Below, piece by piece: positions 1 through 7,757 of a stretch of DNA of 10,337 nucleotides. This stretch comes from Enterobacterales bacterium (lineage in GTDB: Bacteria > Pseudomonadota > Gammaproteobacteria > Enterobacterales > Succinivibrionaceae). The translations under genes were made by a program, and so were the position numbers. The first letter of the stretch is position 1. Each line of letters starts with the position of its first letter. The notes under the pieces were generated by a model. It made no database searches. It saw nothing but the letters and a program-made list of their open reading frames with translations, and had not been told where the DNA came from. The stretch lies in the NCBI GenBank assembly GCA_900768635.1, contig CAAGDP010000030.1:1-10337 (forward strand). The letters run 5' to 3'.

Positions 1-190
1 ACAAAAGCACAAGCTGGTACGTCGGTTATGAATGTTCTGGAGAATACCGTATAGTTGAATAGCCATGGATACTATACATTAAAGGGTGCAAATTGGGTTA
101 TATACAATACCTTATGCTTTCTGATAAAATTTCACAGGATTTTAAACGTAATATTACACTCTTCTCCTTTTTCTTTACGGCCTTGTATTC

Positions 191-1063
191 ATGTCTCTTT
201 ATACCAGTTTGTTACAGAAAGCAGCACATCCTCTGAGCGAAGTCCAGATCCGGAAAATTACAGCTGTAAACAAGAATTTTAATGCTGAAGATATTGAACA
301 TTACTATTGGCCAATGATTGAACTTATCGGAAGAAGAATCGAATCCAAAAGAGCAGCAGCCAGCAGAGATCAATCATTTTTAGAAGATGATCCGCAATCA
401 CCTTTTATTATTTCCATCTCCGGATCAGTTGCTTCCGGAAAAACTACTATGGCTCGAATGCTTGCCGCACTCCTGCCGGAATTACCGGTAAAACCGCAAG
501 TAGATATTGTTTCCACTGACTGCTTTCTTTTTCCCACCAGAATTCTTACTCAACGAAACCTCATGAGCCAGAAAGGCTTTCCCATATCCTATGATTGGGA
601 TGCTATGATAACCTTTCTTAAGGATCTCCACTCTGGTAAAAAAGAATACAAACTACCTATCTATTCTCATGAAACATACGACATTCTTCAGGATGATTTT
701 TTATTTATCGAAAATCCGGAAATTGTCATTGTAGAGGGGCTTAATCTTCTGCAACTGAATGAATCCTGTGGCTATATACCATCTGATTTTATTGATTTCA
801 GCATTTATATTGATGTTTCCAAAGATCTGCTGGAAAGCTGGTTTTTAAAACGGATTGCCTCCCTGCGTCATCGGGGTAAGGGATTCTACGCTCATCTGGT
901 AAATCTAAAAGAAGAAGAAGCTCAGATTCGCGCTGATCGGATCTGGAAGACCATCAATCTCCCTAATCTGGAAAGATATATTGAGCCTACAAGAAGCAGA
1001 GCTGACATGATAATAACCAAAACGGAAGCTCACCGAATCGAAAAAGTAGTTTTAAGAAAATAA
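191..1063 (+). CDS. coaA: Type I pantothenate kinase (CoaA)
   Basis: This cytosolic P-loop kinase phosphorylates pantothenate with ATP, the first and normally rate-setting step of coenzyme A synthesis. The 290-aa product aligns end to end with E. coli CoaA (316 aa), starting about 17 residues later and ending in the same way (VVLRK against VRLRK). Visible features are the Walker A motif GSVASGKT at residues 78-85 (Lys84), Arg89 matching the CoA-feedback residue Arg106, Asp110 matching Asp127, YSHETYD at 158-164 (Tyr158, His160), the strand VIVEGLNLL at 179-187, Arg221 matching Arg243 and Asn256 matching Asn282. Odd points are Cys111 where the family has Gly (TTDGF), and loss of aromatic residues near 218-236. 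ATG 191 is the only start candidate after the in-frame stop at 149-151, but the leader is pyrimidine-rich with no Shine-Dalgarno sequence. A weak promoter candidate is TATACA (101-106), N18, TAAAAT (125-130). It is the only plus-strand gene and converges on the MCP gene. Function is secure; the start is likely. Confidence 0.95.
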   Translation: MSLYTSLLQKAAHPLSEVQIRKITAVNKNFNAEDIEHYYWPMIELIGRRIESKRAAASRDQSFLEDDPQSPFIISISGSVASGKTTMARMLAALLPELPVKPQVDIVSTDCFLFPTRILTQRNLMSQKGFPISYDWDAMITFLKDLHSGKKEYKLPIYSHETYDILQDDFLFIENPEIVIVEGLNLLQLNESCGYIPSDFIDFSIYIDVSKDLLESWFLKRIASLRHRGKGFYAHLVNLKEEEAQIRADRIWKTINLPNLERYIEPTRSRADMIITKTEAHRIEKVVLRK

Positions 1064-1100
1064 ACACCCCCTTCCAGATAAATAATTCTGCTGTTATCCG

Positions 1101-1143
1101 AAAACAACAACGCCTTCGTTCCTACATCTGGGAAACGAAGGCG
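1101..1143 (-). terminator. Intrinsic terminator of the MCP gene
   Basis: A perfect 10-bp stem, CGCCTTCGTT (1111-1120) with AACGAAGGCG (1134-1143), is followed on the minus strand by the T-rich tail TTGTTGTTTT (1110-1101). It lies about 20 bp past the MCP stop codon. The plus-strand side has only AGCTAATTTAAAT after the stem, so it may also stop coaA transcripts, but less convincingly. Confidence 0.85.
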
Positions 1144-1165
1144 AGCTAATTTAAATCAGAAAATA

Positions 1166-2791
1166 CTACAGATTGAATGAATTGCAGGATTTATTTAATC
1201 CTTCAGCTATTACTCCAAGATTTGCCGATACTTCAGACTGGGTATTAGCCTGGTTGGCAATATTCTGCACAGATTCAGTAATATGCTGCATATTGTTAGA
1301 AATATCAGATGTAGTTGAACTCTGCATTTCTGAAGCCTTGGCTATTTCACTGATCTGGGAATTTACCATATTTACCTTATCAAGGATTGCATTCAAGGTA
1401 TTTTCCAGAGACTGGGCTTCATCTGCAACAGTTTCCATAGACTGTACACTGTCTGCCATAGAATTGGTGGCATGCCCTGCCTCATCATGTATGGACTTAA
1501 CCATCTCAGTTATTTCCTGAGTAGATTGTGTTGTTCTGGCAGCCAGAGCTCTAACTTCATCAGCTACCACAGCAAATCCACGTCCATGTTCACCAGCCCG
1601 GGCTGCTTCAATAGCAGCATTAAGAGCCAGCAGGTTAGTCTGCTCAGCAATTTCCTGAATGGTTGTTACTACTGTATCAATTCTCTGAATTTTCTGTCCA
1701 AGATTATGAACTGAAGAGGAGTCTTCCTTGTTTCTGATACTCTGATTACGAATCCGTTCCACAGTAGCTTTAACAGCATCCATTCCCTGAATAGTAACCG
1801 CCCTGGCCTCTTCCGAATTTTCAGCTGCACTCCGGCAGCTTTCTGCAATATTACCGGTAGTGGACACCAGCTCATCACTGGCTGCTGCTACTGCCATGGA
1901 CTGGGAAACTACTGAACTGGCAGATGAGGAAATTACCGAAGATAACTCTCCACACTTTTGAGCAGAAGTAAAAAACTCATCTGCAGCTTCTGCTGTCTGT
2001 CCTATGGCATTATGCTGACGGGATACCGCCAAATCCATAGATTTGGCCAGAGCGCCGATTTCATCGGCACCATCAGCAAATTTCATGGATGCAGTCAGAT
2101 CACCATCGGCAAAACGATTGCACTTGGCAGTAAGAAATTTAAGTCTGACGATAAGAGTGTTGGAGATAAGACTGACGATAGTTACACTGACCAGCAATCC
2201 GATTACCAACCAAAAAACAACCCAGGTCTTTCCAGCGGAAGCCTGAAGAAGGTTATGATCTCTTTCAACAACCTCATCAGTAAGTTTCTTAAGGGTATAC
2301 AGACTGTCTTTAATACTACGGTCCGATGTGGCTAAATCAACCTGTTTGAATGTGTTAATTTTTGCCGAATCACCATCTTTAACTGATTTGATAAGATTAT
2401 TCTTTACCTTAGCGTCATAATCTGATGCCATCTTACCAAGGGAGCTTAAATATTGAGCTGAATCATTTAAAGCCAGTTGGGAATATTCTTTTATTACTCC
2501 GGAAAAATGAGCAGAAGCTGCAGTGTAATCCTCCAGAGCCTTATCAAAAGAATCCTTGTCCACAACAGCAATCAATCCCACTGTGGCTGATTTGAGATTT
2601 GCCCATCCGCTGTTAATATCTGAAATCATGCTCACGCCATTTTTAACATGAACCTGAACTACTGAGGCAAGTTCCGCTGTGCGACTTGTTCTTGTTATGG
2701 AGAACACACAAGCACCAGACATAATCAGGCATACAATTATCGTAGCAATTGCATACTTGGTCTTAATTCCAATTCCATTAAGAAAACCCAT
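1166..2791 (-). CDS. Methyl-accepting chemotaxis protein, four-helix-type sensor
   Basis: This inner-membrane chemoreceptor would sense a periplasmic signal and control CheA through CheW. The 541-aa protein has a membrane helix at about residues 12-32, a periplasmic region at about 33-188 that looks all-helical (four-helix-bundle type, no recognisable Cache or PAS motif), a second membrane helix at about 190-210, a HAMP domain at about 211-263 and a long cytoplasmic coiled coil. The diagnostic hairpin tip runs from IQEIAEQTNLLALNAAIEAA (378-397) through ARAGEHGRGFAVVADEVRAL (397-416). The C-terminus ends SCNSFNL without the NWETF-type pentapeptide that tethers CheR and CheB. ATG 2791 has an AAGGG Shine-Dalgarno sequence at 2806-2802, 10 nt upstream. 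No che or flagellar gene lies nearby, so it is probably an orphan receptor; the ligand cannot be inferred. I looked for a sigma-28 promoter in the upstream gap and found none that is convincing; TACAAT near 2834 is a possible -10 without a good -35. Confidence 0.95.
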   Translation of the reverse strand: MGFLNGIGIKTKYAIATIIVCLIMSGACVFSITRTSRTAELASVVQVHVKNGVSMISDINSGWANLKSATVGLIAVVDKDSFDKALEDYTAASAHFSGVIKEYSQLALNDSAQYLSSLGKMASDYDAKVKNNLIKSVKDGDSAKINTFKQVDLATSDRSIKDSLYTLKKLTDEVVERDHNLLQASAGKTWVVFWLVIGLLVSVTIVSLISNTLIVRLKFLTAKCNRFADGDLTASMKFADGADEIGALAKSMDLAVSRQHNAIGQTAEAADEFFTSAQKCGELSSVISSSASSVVSQSMAVAAASDELVSTTGNIAESCRSAAENSEEARAVTIQGMDAVKATVERIRNQSIRNKEDSSSVHNLGQKIQRIDTVVTTIQEIAEQTNLLALNAAIEAARAGEHGRGFAVVADEVRALAARTTQSTQEITEMVKSIHDEAGHATNSMADSVQSMETVADEAQSLENTLNAILDKVNMVNSQISEIAKASEMQSSTTSDISNNMQHITESVQNIANQANTQSEVSANLGVIAEGLNKSCNSFNL

Positions 2792-2882
2792 ATGACACTA
2801 ACCCTTATAGCAAAAGATAATCTATAGTATTGTATTGCCTAATAATAAAAAAAGTCTTGATCCATGTATGATTATGACAATG

Positions 2883-2905
2883 TTAACCGGTAACTTGGTG
2901 GTTAA
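2883..2905. repeat. Inverted repeat TTAACC-N11-GGTTAA
   Basis: Within the 224-bp gap between the GNAT and MCP genes, TTAACC (2883-2888) and GGTTAA (2900-2905) form a perfect inverted repeat with an 11-bp spacer. Another GGTTAA occurs at 2956-2961. There is no T-tract on either side, so it is not a terminator. An operator for the MCP promoter is possible, but nothing identifies a regulator and chance is not excluded. I see no gene in this gap and no clear terminator for the upstream operon. Confidence 0.35.
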
Positions 2906-3015
2906 AATTTGCATAACTGTGGATTTCATTCACAAAAAACTATTCTTATTCAGATGGTTAACTCCGGTAAAAGGAAATATCAGATATATCATCCTTCATT
3001 TATGACCAGCATACT

Positions 3016-3459
3016 TTAATCAGAAATGTGCACACTCATTAAAACACCGTCAGACCTGCCATAATAACTTCTGCGCAACATTTTTTCCTCAAAACCGAAC
3101 TTTCGATAAAGTGCACAAGCAGGAGCATTAGATACATCAACAGTAAGCTGAACTCTTGGTCGTCTCAGAATGCGTGCCATAAAAAATACGATATTCAAAA
3201 ACTCCGTAGCAATGCCTGTTCTCCGAAATCCCATAAGAACAGCCAAATCCCTTATTTCAAGATATCTGCGGTGAATTGTCAGAGATATGTATCCCGCCAG
3301 TACCCCATCAACCTCAGCTACGTAAAAAAGCCCGGATCTTACAAGATTATTCAAATATCTGGCAGAACGGTACAAGTCTGGCCAGAAGCAATACCTTTCA
3401 ATAAATCTTATAGATGGAAGATCGGCTTTAACAGCCTGACGGAATGACAGATCAGTCAT
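3016..3459 (-). CDS. RimI-like GNAT family N-acetyltransferase
   Basis: This would transfer an acetyl group from acetyl-CoA to an amine, perhaps a protein N-terminus; the substrate is unknown. Numbering from ATG 3459 (147 aa), the acetyl-CoA-binding motif is RRTGIA at 79-84 after the strand EIRDLAVL, and the C-terminal NAPACALYRKFGFEE (111-125) is the usual N..A..LY...GF motif. The N-terminal ERYCFWPDLY and the C-terminal YYGRSDGVLMSVHI recall RimI, the ribosomal protein S18 acetyltransferase, but identity is too low for me to assign that symbol. I chose ATG 3459 over the longer ATG 3501 because it overlaps the stop of the ygjV-type gene by 8 nt (ATGACTGA), has AGG 9 nt upstream, and begins where GNAT homology begins; the 3501 start has no ribosome binding site and would overlap by 50 nt. 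It is the last gene of the metH unit and is probably translationally coupled to the gene before it. Confidence 0.85.
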   Translation of the reverse strand: MTDLSFRQAVKADLPSIRFIERYCFWPDLYRSARYLNNLVRSGLFYVAEVDGVLAGYISLTIHRRYLEIRDLAVLMGFRRTGIATEFLNIVFFMARILRRPRVQLTVDVSNAPACALYRKFGFEEKMLRRSYYGRSDGVLMSVHISD

Positions 3460-4045
3460 GTAATTTTGCCTGACACTTAAGCGTATAAATAGTTTTGACA
3501 TTTATAAGTATGAATACTGCTTCCATTATTGAGGGACCGATGGACACAACGGTAATATTATGAACAAACCATAAAGAACTGCAGGTTAGTATGGCATATC
3601 TCAGATTGATCCCTGAGAGCAGGAATAATCCTACTGTTCCAACAGTAGATCCTAACAACGGAAGTAGTGCCACGGGATGTTGCAGGATCCAAAAACTTAA
3701 CAGTCCGTACCAACCTTCAGTACAGTACAGCTCCTGAATCAGTTCAAGACGAAAGGAAGCAACAGCCAGCAGTCCGACTGACCACAAAAAAATCAGAAAG
3801 AAAACCATTACAATTTTACTTCTGGTCTTTGATGATGCAAAAGATCGCATTCCGTTGACAAAACAGCCAAAACTTGCTGAATATGCCGATAACAACAGAA
3901 AGTGAATGGCTTCCACCATACAAAATAAAGTCATTCTTCTTTTGAAGGCCAGATCATTTTTCTGCAGAAAAGCCCCTACACCACACAGTAAAGCTACAAA
4001 CCCTACAAGCTGGGCAATACACATCTGAAAAGAGAGATTTTCCAT
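3452..4045 (-). CDS. YgjV-family inner-membrane protein
   Basis: The 197-aa hydrophobic protein matches the uncharacterised Imp-YgjV family (E. coli YgjV, 183 aa) over most of its length: GFVALLCGVGAFLQKNDLAF (15-34), the HFLLLSAYSASFGCFVNGMR block (48-67), HPVALLPLLGSTVGTVGLFL (123-142) and WFVHNITVVSIGPSIMEAVF (159-178). Several membrane helices are evident, roughly 10-27, 40-58, 78-98, 125-144, 150-168 and 171-188. The conserved polar WxxHN motif inside a membrane segment is the most distinctive feature. Compared with my memory of E. coli YgjV, there are about 25 extra residues between about 98 and 122. Function is unknown in the family. The gene starts 13 bp after the metH stop, with a weak purine-rich stretch (AAGAGA) before ATG, and overlaps the next gene by 8 nt, so it is very likely co-transcribed with metH. 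A role in moving a methyl-cycle or cobalamin-related compound would be guesswork. Confidence 0.85.
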   Translation of the reverse strand: MENLSFQMCIAQLVGFVALLCGVGAFLQKNDLAFKRRMTLFCMVEAIHFLLLSAYSASFGCFVNGMRSFASSKTRSKIVMVFFLIFLWSVGLLAVASFRLELIQELYCTEGWYGLLSFWILQHPVALLPLLGSTVGTVGLFLLSGINLRYAILTCSSLWFVHNITVVSIGPSIMEAVFILINVKTIYTLKCQAKLHD

Positions 4046-4058
4046 AACAACAAATCTC

Positions 4059-7000
4059 TTACAAAAGTCTCCCCACCAATTTTTCTGCTACGGCTTTTGA
4101 ACAGCCTAGCCGGGAAGCATAACTTTCCAGTTGATCATCGCCGATTTTGGAAACACCGAAATATTTGGCATCCGGATTGGCAAAATAATATCCGCAAACA
4201 GAAGAAACCGGTCGCATAAAGTAAGTCTCGGACAAGGTTATTCCAGTACGTTTTTCCACATCAAGGAGCTTCCAGAAAGTAACCTTTTCCGCATGATCCG
4301 GACAACTTGGATATCCTGGAGCAGGACGGATTCCCTGAAAACTTCCTTTTAGTAATTCATCAGGTGAAAGGTGTTCATCTGAAACATAACCCCACCCGGA
4401 TCTCTTCTCAGTCCTGACATATTGATGAAGACGTTCAACAGCAGCCTCCGCCAGTCTGTCACACAGCGTCTGCACCAGCATGGCAGAATACTCATCCTGA
4501 TCAGCCCGGTAATACCTGATGAGTTCTTCAGAACCTATACCTGCAGTAACCACAAACAGTCCTATATAATCCCCTGAAGGATCCAGAAAATCACTAAGGC
4601 AGTAATTAGGCTCTGATCCCCTAGCTTTGAACTGTTGTCGAAGGAAATGAAGAGTCTCCTTTTTCCCAATTTCTACTTCTATTTCCACATCATCACCTTT
4701 GGTTACGGCAGGAAAAATTCCATATACTCCCTTAATGCCAATACATCCCTTCTCAATAAACATATGCAGCATCAGATTGGCATCACGGTACAATTTGGTA
4801 GCTTCCTCTCCTTTTTCCTCATTACTGAGTACATCAGGAAATTTACCCTTGATCTGCCAGGTAAGGAAAAACGGCTCCCAATCAATGTAATCAAGCAAAT
4901 CTGCCACACAGGTTTGCGGCATATTAAAAATTCTGCCCTGAGATAAATCTGGCGGACAAGCTTTACGGTCTGCCGAATCTATAACAAAGCGATTCTGACA
5001 AGCTTCAGCATATGAAACCATTTGCTGAACCCGGGATTTATTTTCCAGTCGTGCTCTTATGGTTGCATATTTTTCTTTTAATTCCCGGATAAAGTCAGTT
5101 CTGAGGTCCTGTGAAAGAAGGCGCTGTGCTATTCCCACCGCCCGACTGGCATTGGCAACATAAACAACAGGACCGCTGTATTCCGGATCTATTTTCAGTG
5201 CAGTATGCTCCTCAGAAGTGGTAGCTCCGCCTAACATCATAGGGATCTTCATCCCGCGTTTTTCCATTTCTTTTGCAATATGGATCATTTCGTCCAGAGA
5301 TGGGGTGATTAAACCGGAAACCCCTATCATATCTGCATTCACCTTCTGAGCTGTATCCAGGATTTTCTCACAGGATACCATTACCCCAAGATCTATGATG
5401 GCAAAGTTGTTACATTGCAAGACAACCGATACAATATTTTTACCGATATCATGCACATCACCCTTTACAGTCGCCATCACTATGGTGCCGTTGGTTTTTA
5501 CATCTTTTTTCAGACTTTCGATATAAGGTTGCAGAAAAGCCACAGCTTTTTTCATTACCCGGGCAGATTTCACCACCTGAGGAAGAAACATTTTTCCGTC
5601 ACCGAACAAATCTCCCACGGTATTCATTCCCTGCATTAACGGACCTTCGATCACGTTAACAGGAGAACCGATTTCCTCCAGTGCCTGTCTGGTATCATCC
5701 TCAATAAACTCGGTTACCCCTTTTACCAAAGCATACTCCAAACGTTTAGCCGTGGCGAATGATCGCCATTCTTCTGTTTTTGCAACATTCTGGTCCGGTG
5801 ATTTGGACTTATCTTCCCGGTACTTATCTGCTATAGCCAGAAGTTCATCCGTAGCTCCTTTGTGAGTGTTGAGGATCACTGCTTCAACTTTATCCCGTAA
5901 CTCTGACGGAAGGTCCTCATACACTGTAAGCTGGCCAGCGTTTACTATTCCCATATCCATGCCGTTTCTGATGGCGTGATACAAAAAGACACTATGAATC
6001 GCCTGTCGTACCTTATCATTTCCCCGGAAAGAAAAAGACACATTGGAAACACCTCCGGAGATCAGAGAATAAGGCAGATTTTTCTTTATATCAGCAACTG
6101 CATTAATAAAGTCCAGAGCATAATTATCGTGTTCATCCATACCTGTAGCTACGGCAAAAATATTAGGATCAAAGATAATATCCTCCGGAGGGAAATTCAG
6201 TTCCTGAGTCAGGATACGATATGCTCTGGTACAAATGGAAAGTTTACGCTCTCTGGTGTCAGCCTGACCTTCCTCATCAAAAGCCATAAACACCAAAGCT
6301 GCACCAAACTTTCTGATAGTTAGGGCTTTTTCTCTGAAGGGTTCCTCACCTTCCTTTAATGATATGGAATTAACAATCCCCTTACCCTGAACGCATTTCA
6401 ATCCGGCTACTATTACATCCCACTTGGAGGAATCGATCATAATAGGTATTTTGCAGATGGATGGTTCAGCAGCAATCAGATTAAGGAATTTAACCATGCA
6501 GGCTTTGCCGTCAATCATTCCATCATCCATGTTGATATCAATGATCTGAGCACCACCGTCTACCTGCTGACGGGCAATATCCAAAGCCTCATCAAATTTC
6601 TCTTCCTTGATTAGGCGCTTAAATTTGGCCGATCCGGTAACATTAGTACGCTCACCAACATTAATAAATAAGGAACTCTTGTTTATAACCAGCGGTTCCA
6701 ATCCCGAAAGACGGCATTCCACTGGAAGCTGTTTTTTCTTTCTTGGAGGAAATTTACTTACTGTATCAGCAATAAGTTTAATATGTTCCGGTGTTGTACC
6801 GCAGCATCCGCCAACAATATTGATTAAACCTTCATAAGCCCACTTTCCAATATATTTGCACATATCTTCAGGTGTAAGATCATATCCGCCAAAAGCGTTA
6901 GGCAACCCTGCATTTGGATGTACAGAAACGTAACTTGAACAGATTTCACTAAGTTCCCGTACGTAAGGTCCCAGCTCTTCAGGGCCAAGAGCACAGTTAA

Positions 7001-7739
7001 GACCAAAAGACAAAGCTGAGGCATGACGAAGGGAATAGTAAAAAGCCTCCAACGTCTGTCCGGTAAGAGTTCTACCTGAAGCATCAGTGATAGTACCGGA
7101 AATCATCAGAGGAAGATGTGTTCCTCTTTTTTCAAATACTGACTCAATGGCATATACTGCTGCTTTGGCATTCAGAGTGTCAAAAATGGTTTCAATCATC
7201 AGAGCATTAACGCCACCATCCATAAGCCCCTGAATCTGCTCTTCATAAGCGACTTCAAGTTCATCAAAGGTTATGTTTCTGGCACTGGGATCGTTAACAT
7301 CCGGAGAAATAGAACAGGTTCTGTTTGTCGGTCCGATAACACCTACCACAAAACGAGGTTTACCAGGATTCTTTCTGGTATATTCCTGAGCAATTTCTGA
7401 TGCAATAGATGCTGCGCTGCGATTAATTTCATAACAGAATTCTTCCAGACCGTAATCAGCCATTGCTACGCGATTGGCATTGAAACTGTTGGTTTCAATC
7501 AGATCAGCACCCGCTTCCAGATAGCTGCGATGAATATCTTTTACCACATCAGGACGAGTAAGGCAGAGAATATCATTGCATCCTTTCAAATCTCTTTTCC
7601 AGGAAGAAAAACGATTTCCTCTGAAATCAGCCTCGCGCAGTCCAAACCCCTGAATCATAGTACCGGTGGCACCATCAAGGACTAATATTCTTTCTTTAAG
7701 TTCTTTTTCCAGAGGAGATTCTGTTATTATCTTATTCAT
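4059..7739 (-). CDS. metH: Cobalamin-dependent methionine synthase
   Basis: MetH moves a methyl group from 5-methyltetrahydrofolate to homocysteine through cob(I)alamin, giving methionine and tetrahydrofolate in the cytosol. At 1226 aa it is full length (E. coli, 1227). All four modules are present. The homocysteine domain (about 1-330) has zinc ligands Cys249 (SFGLNC), Cys312 and Cys313 (GGCCGTTPEH). The pterin domain spans about 355-620 (INVGERTNVTGSAKFKRLI; ISGGVSNVSFSFRG at 560-573). The cobalamin domains span about 655-885 with DVHDIGKN at 761-768, where His763 is the lower cobalt ligand, and SGLITPSLDEM at 808-818. The reactivation domain (about 900-1226) has the AdoMet signature RPAPGYPSCPDHAEK at 1138-1152, so reactivation by AdoMet and a flavodoxin should occur. 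ATG 7739 has GGA 5 nt upstream. No cobalamin riboswitch is recognisable upstream. It heads a unit with the ygjV-type and GNAT genes and follows metA, from which a terminator separates it. Confidence 0.98.
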   Translation of the reverse strand: MNKIITESPLEKELKERILVLDGATGTMIQGFGLREADFRGNRFSSWKRDLKGCNDILCLTRPDVVKDIHRSYLEAGADLIETNSFNANRVAMADYGLEEFCYEINRSAASIASEIAQEYTRKNPGKPRFVVGVIGPTNRTCSISPDVNDPSARNITFDELEVAYEEQIQGLMDGGVNALMIETIFDTLNAKAAVYAIESVFEKRGTHLPLMISGTITDASGRTLTGQTLEAFYYSLRHASALSFGLNCALGPEELGPYVRELSEICSSYVSVHPNAGLPNAFGGYDLTPEDMCKYIGKWAYEGLINIVGGCCGTTPEHIKLIADTVSKFPPRKKKQLPVECRLSGLEPLVINKSSLFINVGERTNVTGSAKFKRLIKEEKFDEALDIARQQVDGGAQIIDINMDDGMIDGKACMVKFLNLIAAEPSICKIPIMIDSSKWDVIVAGLKCVQGKGIVNSISLKEGEEPFREKALTIRKFGAALVFMAFDEEGQADTRERKLSICTRAYRILTQELNFPPEDIIFDPNIFAVATGMDEHDNYALDFINAVADIKKNLPYSLISGGVSNVSFSFRGNDKVRQAIHSVFLYHAIRNGMDMGIVNAGQLTVYEDLPSELRDKVEAVILNTHKGATDELLAIADKYREDKSKSPDQNVAKTEEWRSFATAKRLEYALVKGVTEFIEDDTRQALEEIGSPVNVIEGPLMQGMNTVGDLFGDGKMFLPQVVKSARVMKKAVAFLQPYIESLKKDVKTNGTIVMATVKGDVHDIGKNIVSVVLQCNNFAIIDLGVMVSCEKILDTAQKVNADMIGVSGLITPSLDEMIHIAKEMEKRGMKIPMMLGGATTSEEHTALKIDPEYSGPVVYVANASRAVGIAQRLLSQDLRTDFIRELKEKYATIRARLENKSRVQQMVSYAEACQNRFVIDSADRKACPPDLSQGRIFNMPQTCVADLLDYIDWEPFFLTWQIKGKFPDVLSNEEKGEEATKLYRDANLMLHMFIEKGCIGIKGVYGIFPAVTKGDDVEIEVEIGKKETLHFLRQQFKARGSEPNYCLSDFLDPSGDYIGLFVVTAGIGSEELIRYYRADQDEYSAMLVQTLCDRLAEAAVERLHQYVRTEKRSGWGYVSDEHLSPDELLKGSFQGIRPAPGYPSCPDHAEKVTFWKLLDVEKRTGITLSETYFMRPVSSVCGYYFANPDAKYFGVSKIGDDQLESYASRLGCSKAVAEKLVGRLL

Positions 7740-7757
7740 AAAAATCCGCTATTTTGG

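Noticed and set aside
1..62. Possible C-terminal tail of an upstream plus-strand gene
   Set aside because: Two frames are open from base 1 (ending at the stops 52-54 and 60-62), but 17-19 codons without a stop are expected by chance and neither tail is recognisable.
2828..2856. Sigma-28 chemotaxis promoter before the MCP gene
   Set aside because: The best match (TCAAGACT and GGCAATAC) has a 13-bp spacer instead of 11 and only five of eight matches in each half.
2960..3000. Small minus-strand ORF (13 codons, MKDDISD...) after the GNAT gene
   Set aside because: It is very short, with no homology or conserved context.
3460..3501. Longer start for the GNAT gene at ATG 3501
   Set aside because: It has no ribosome binding site, overlaps the ygjV-type gene by 50 nt and adds residues outside the GNAT homology.
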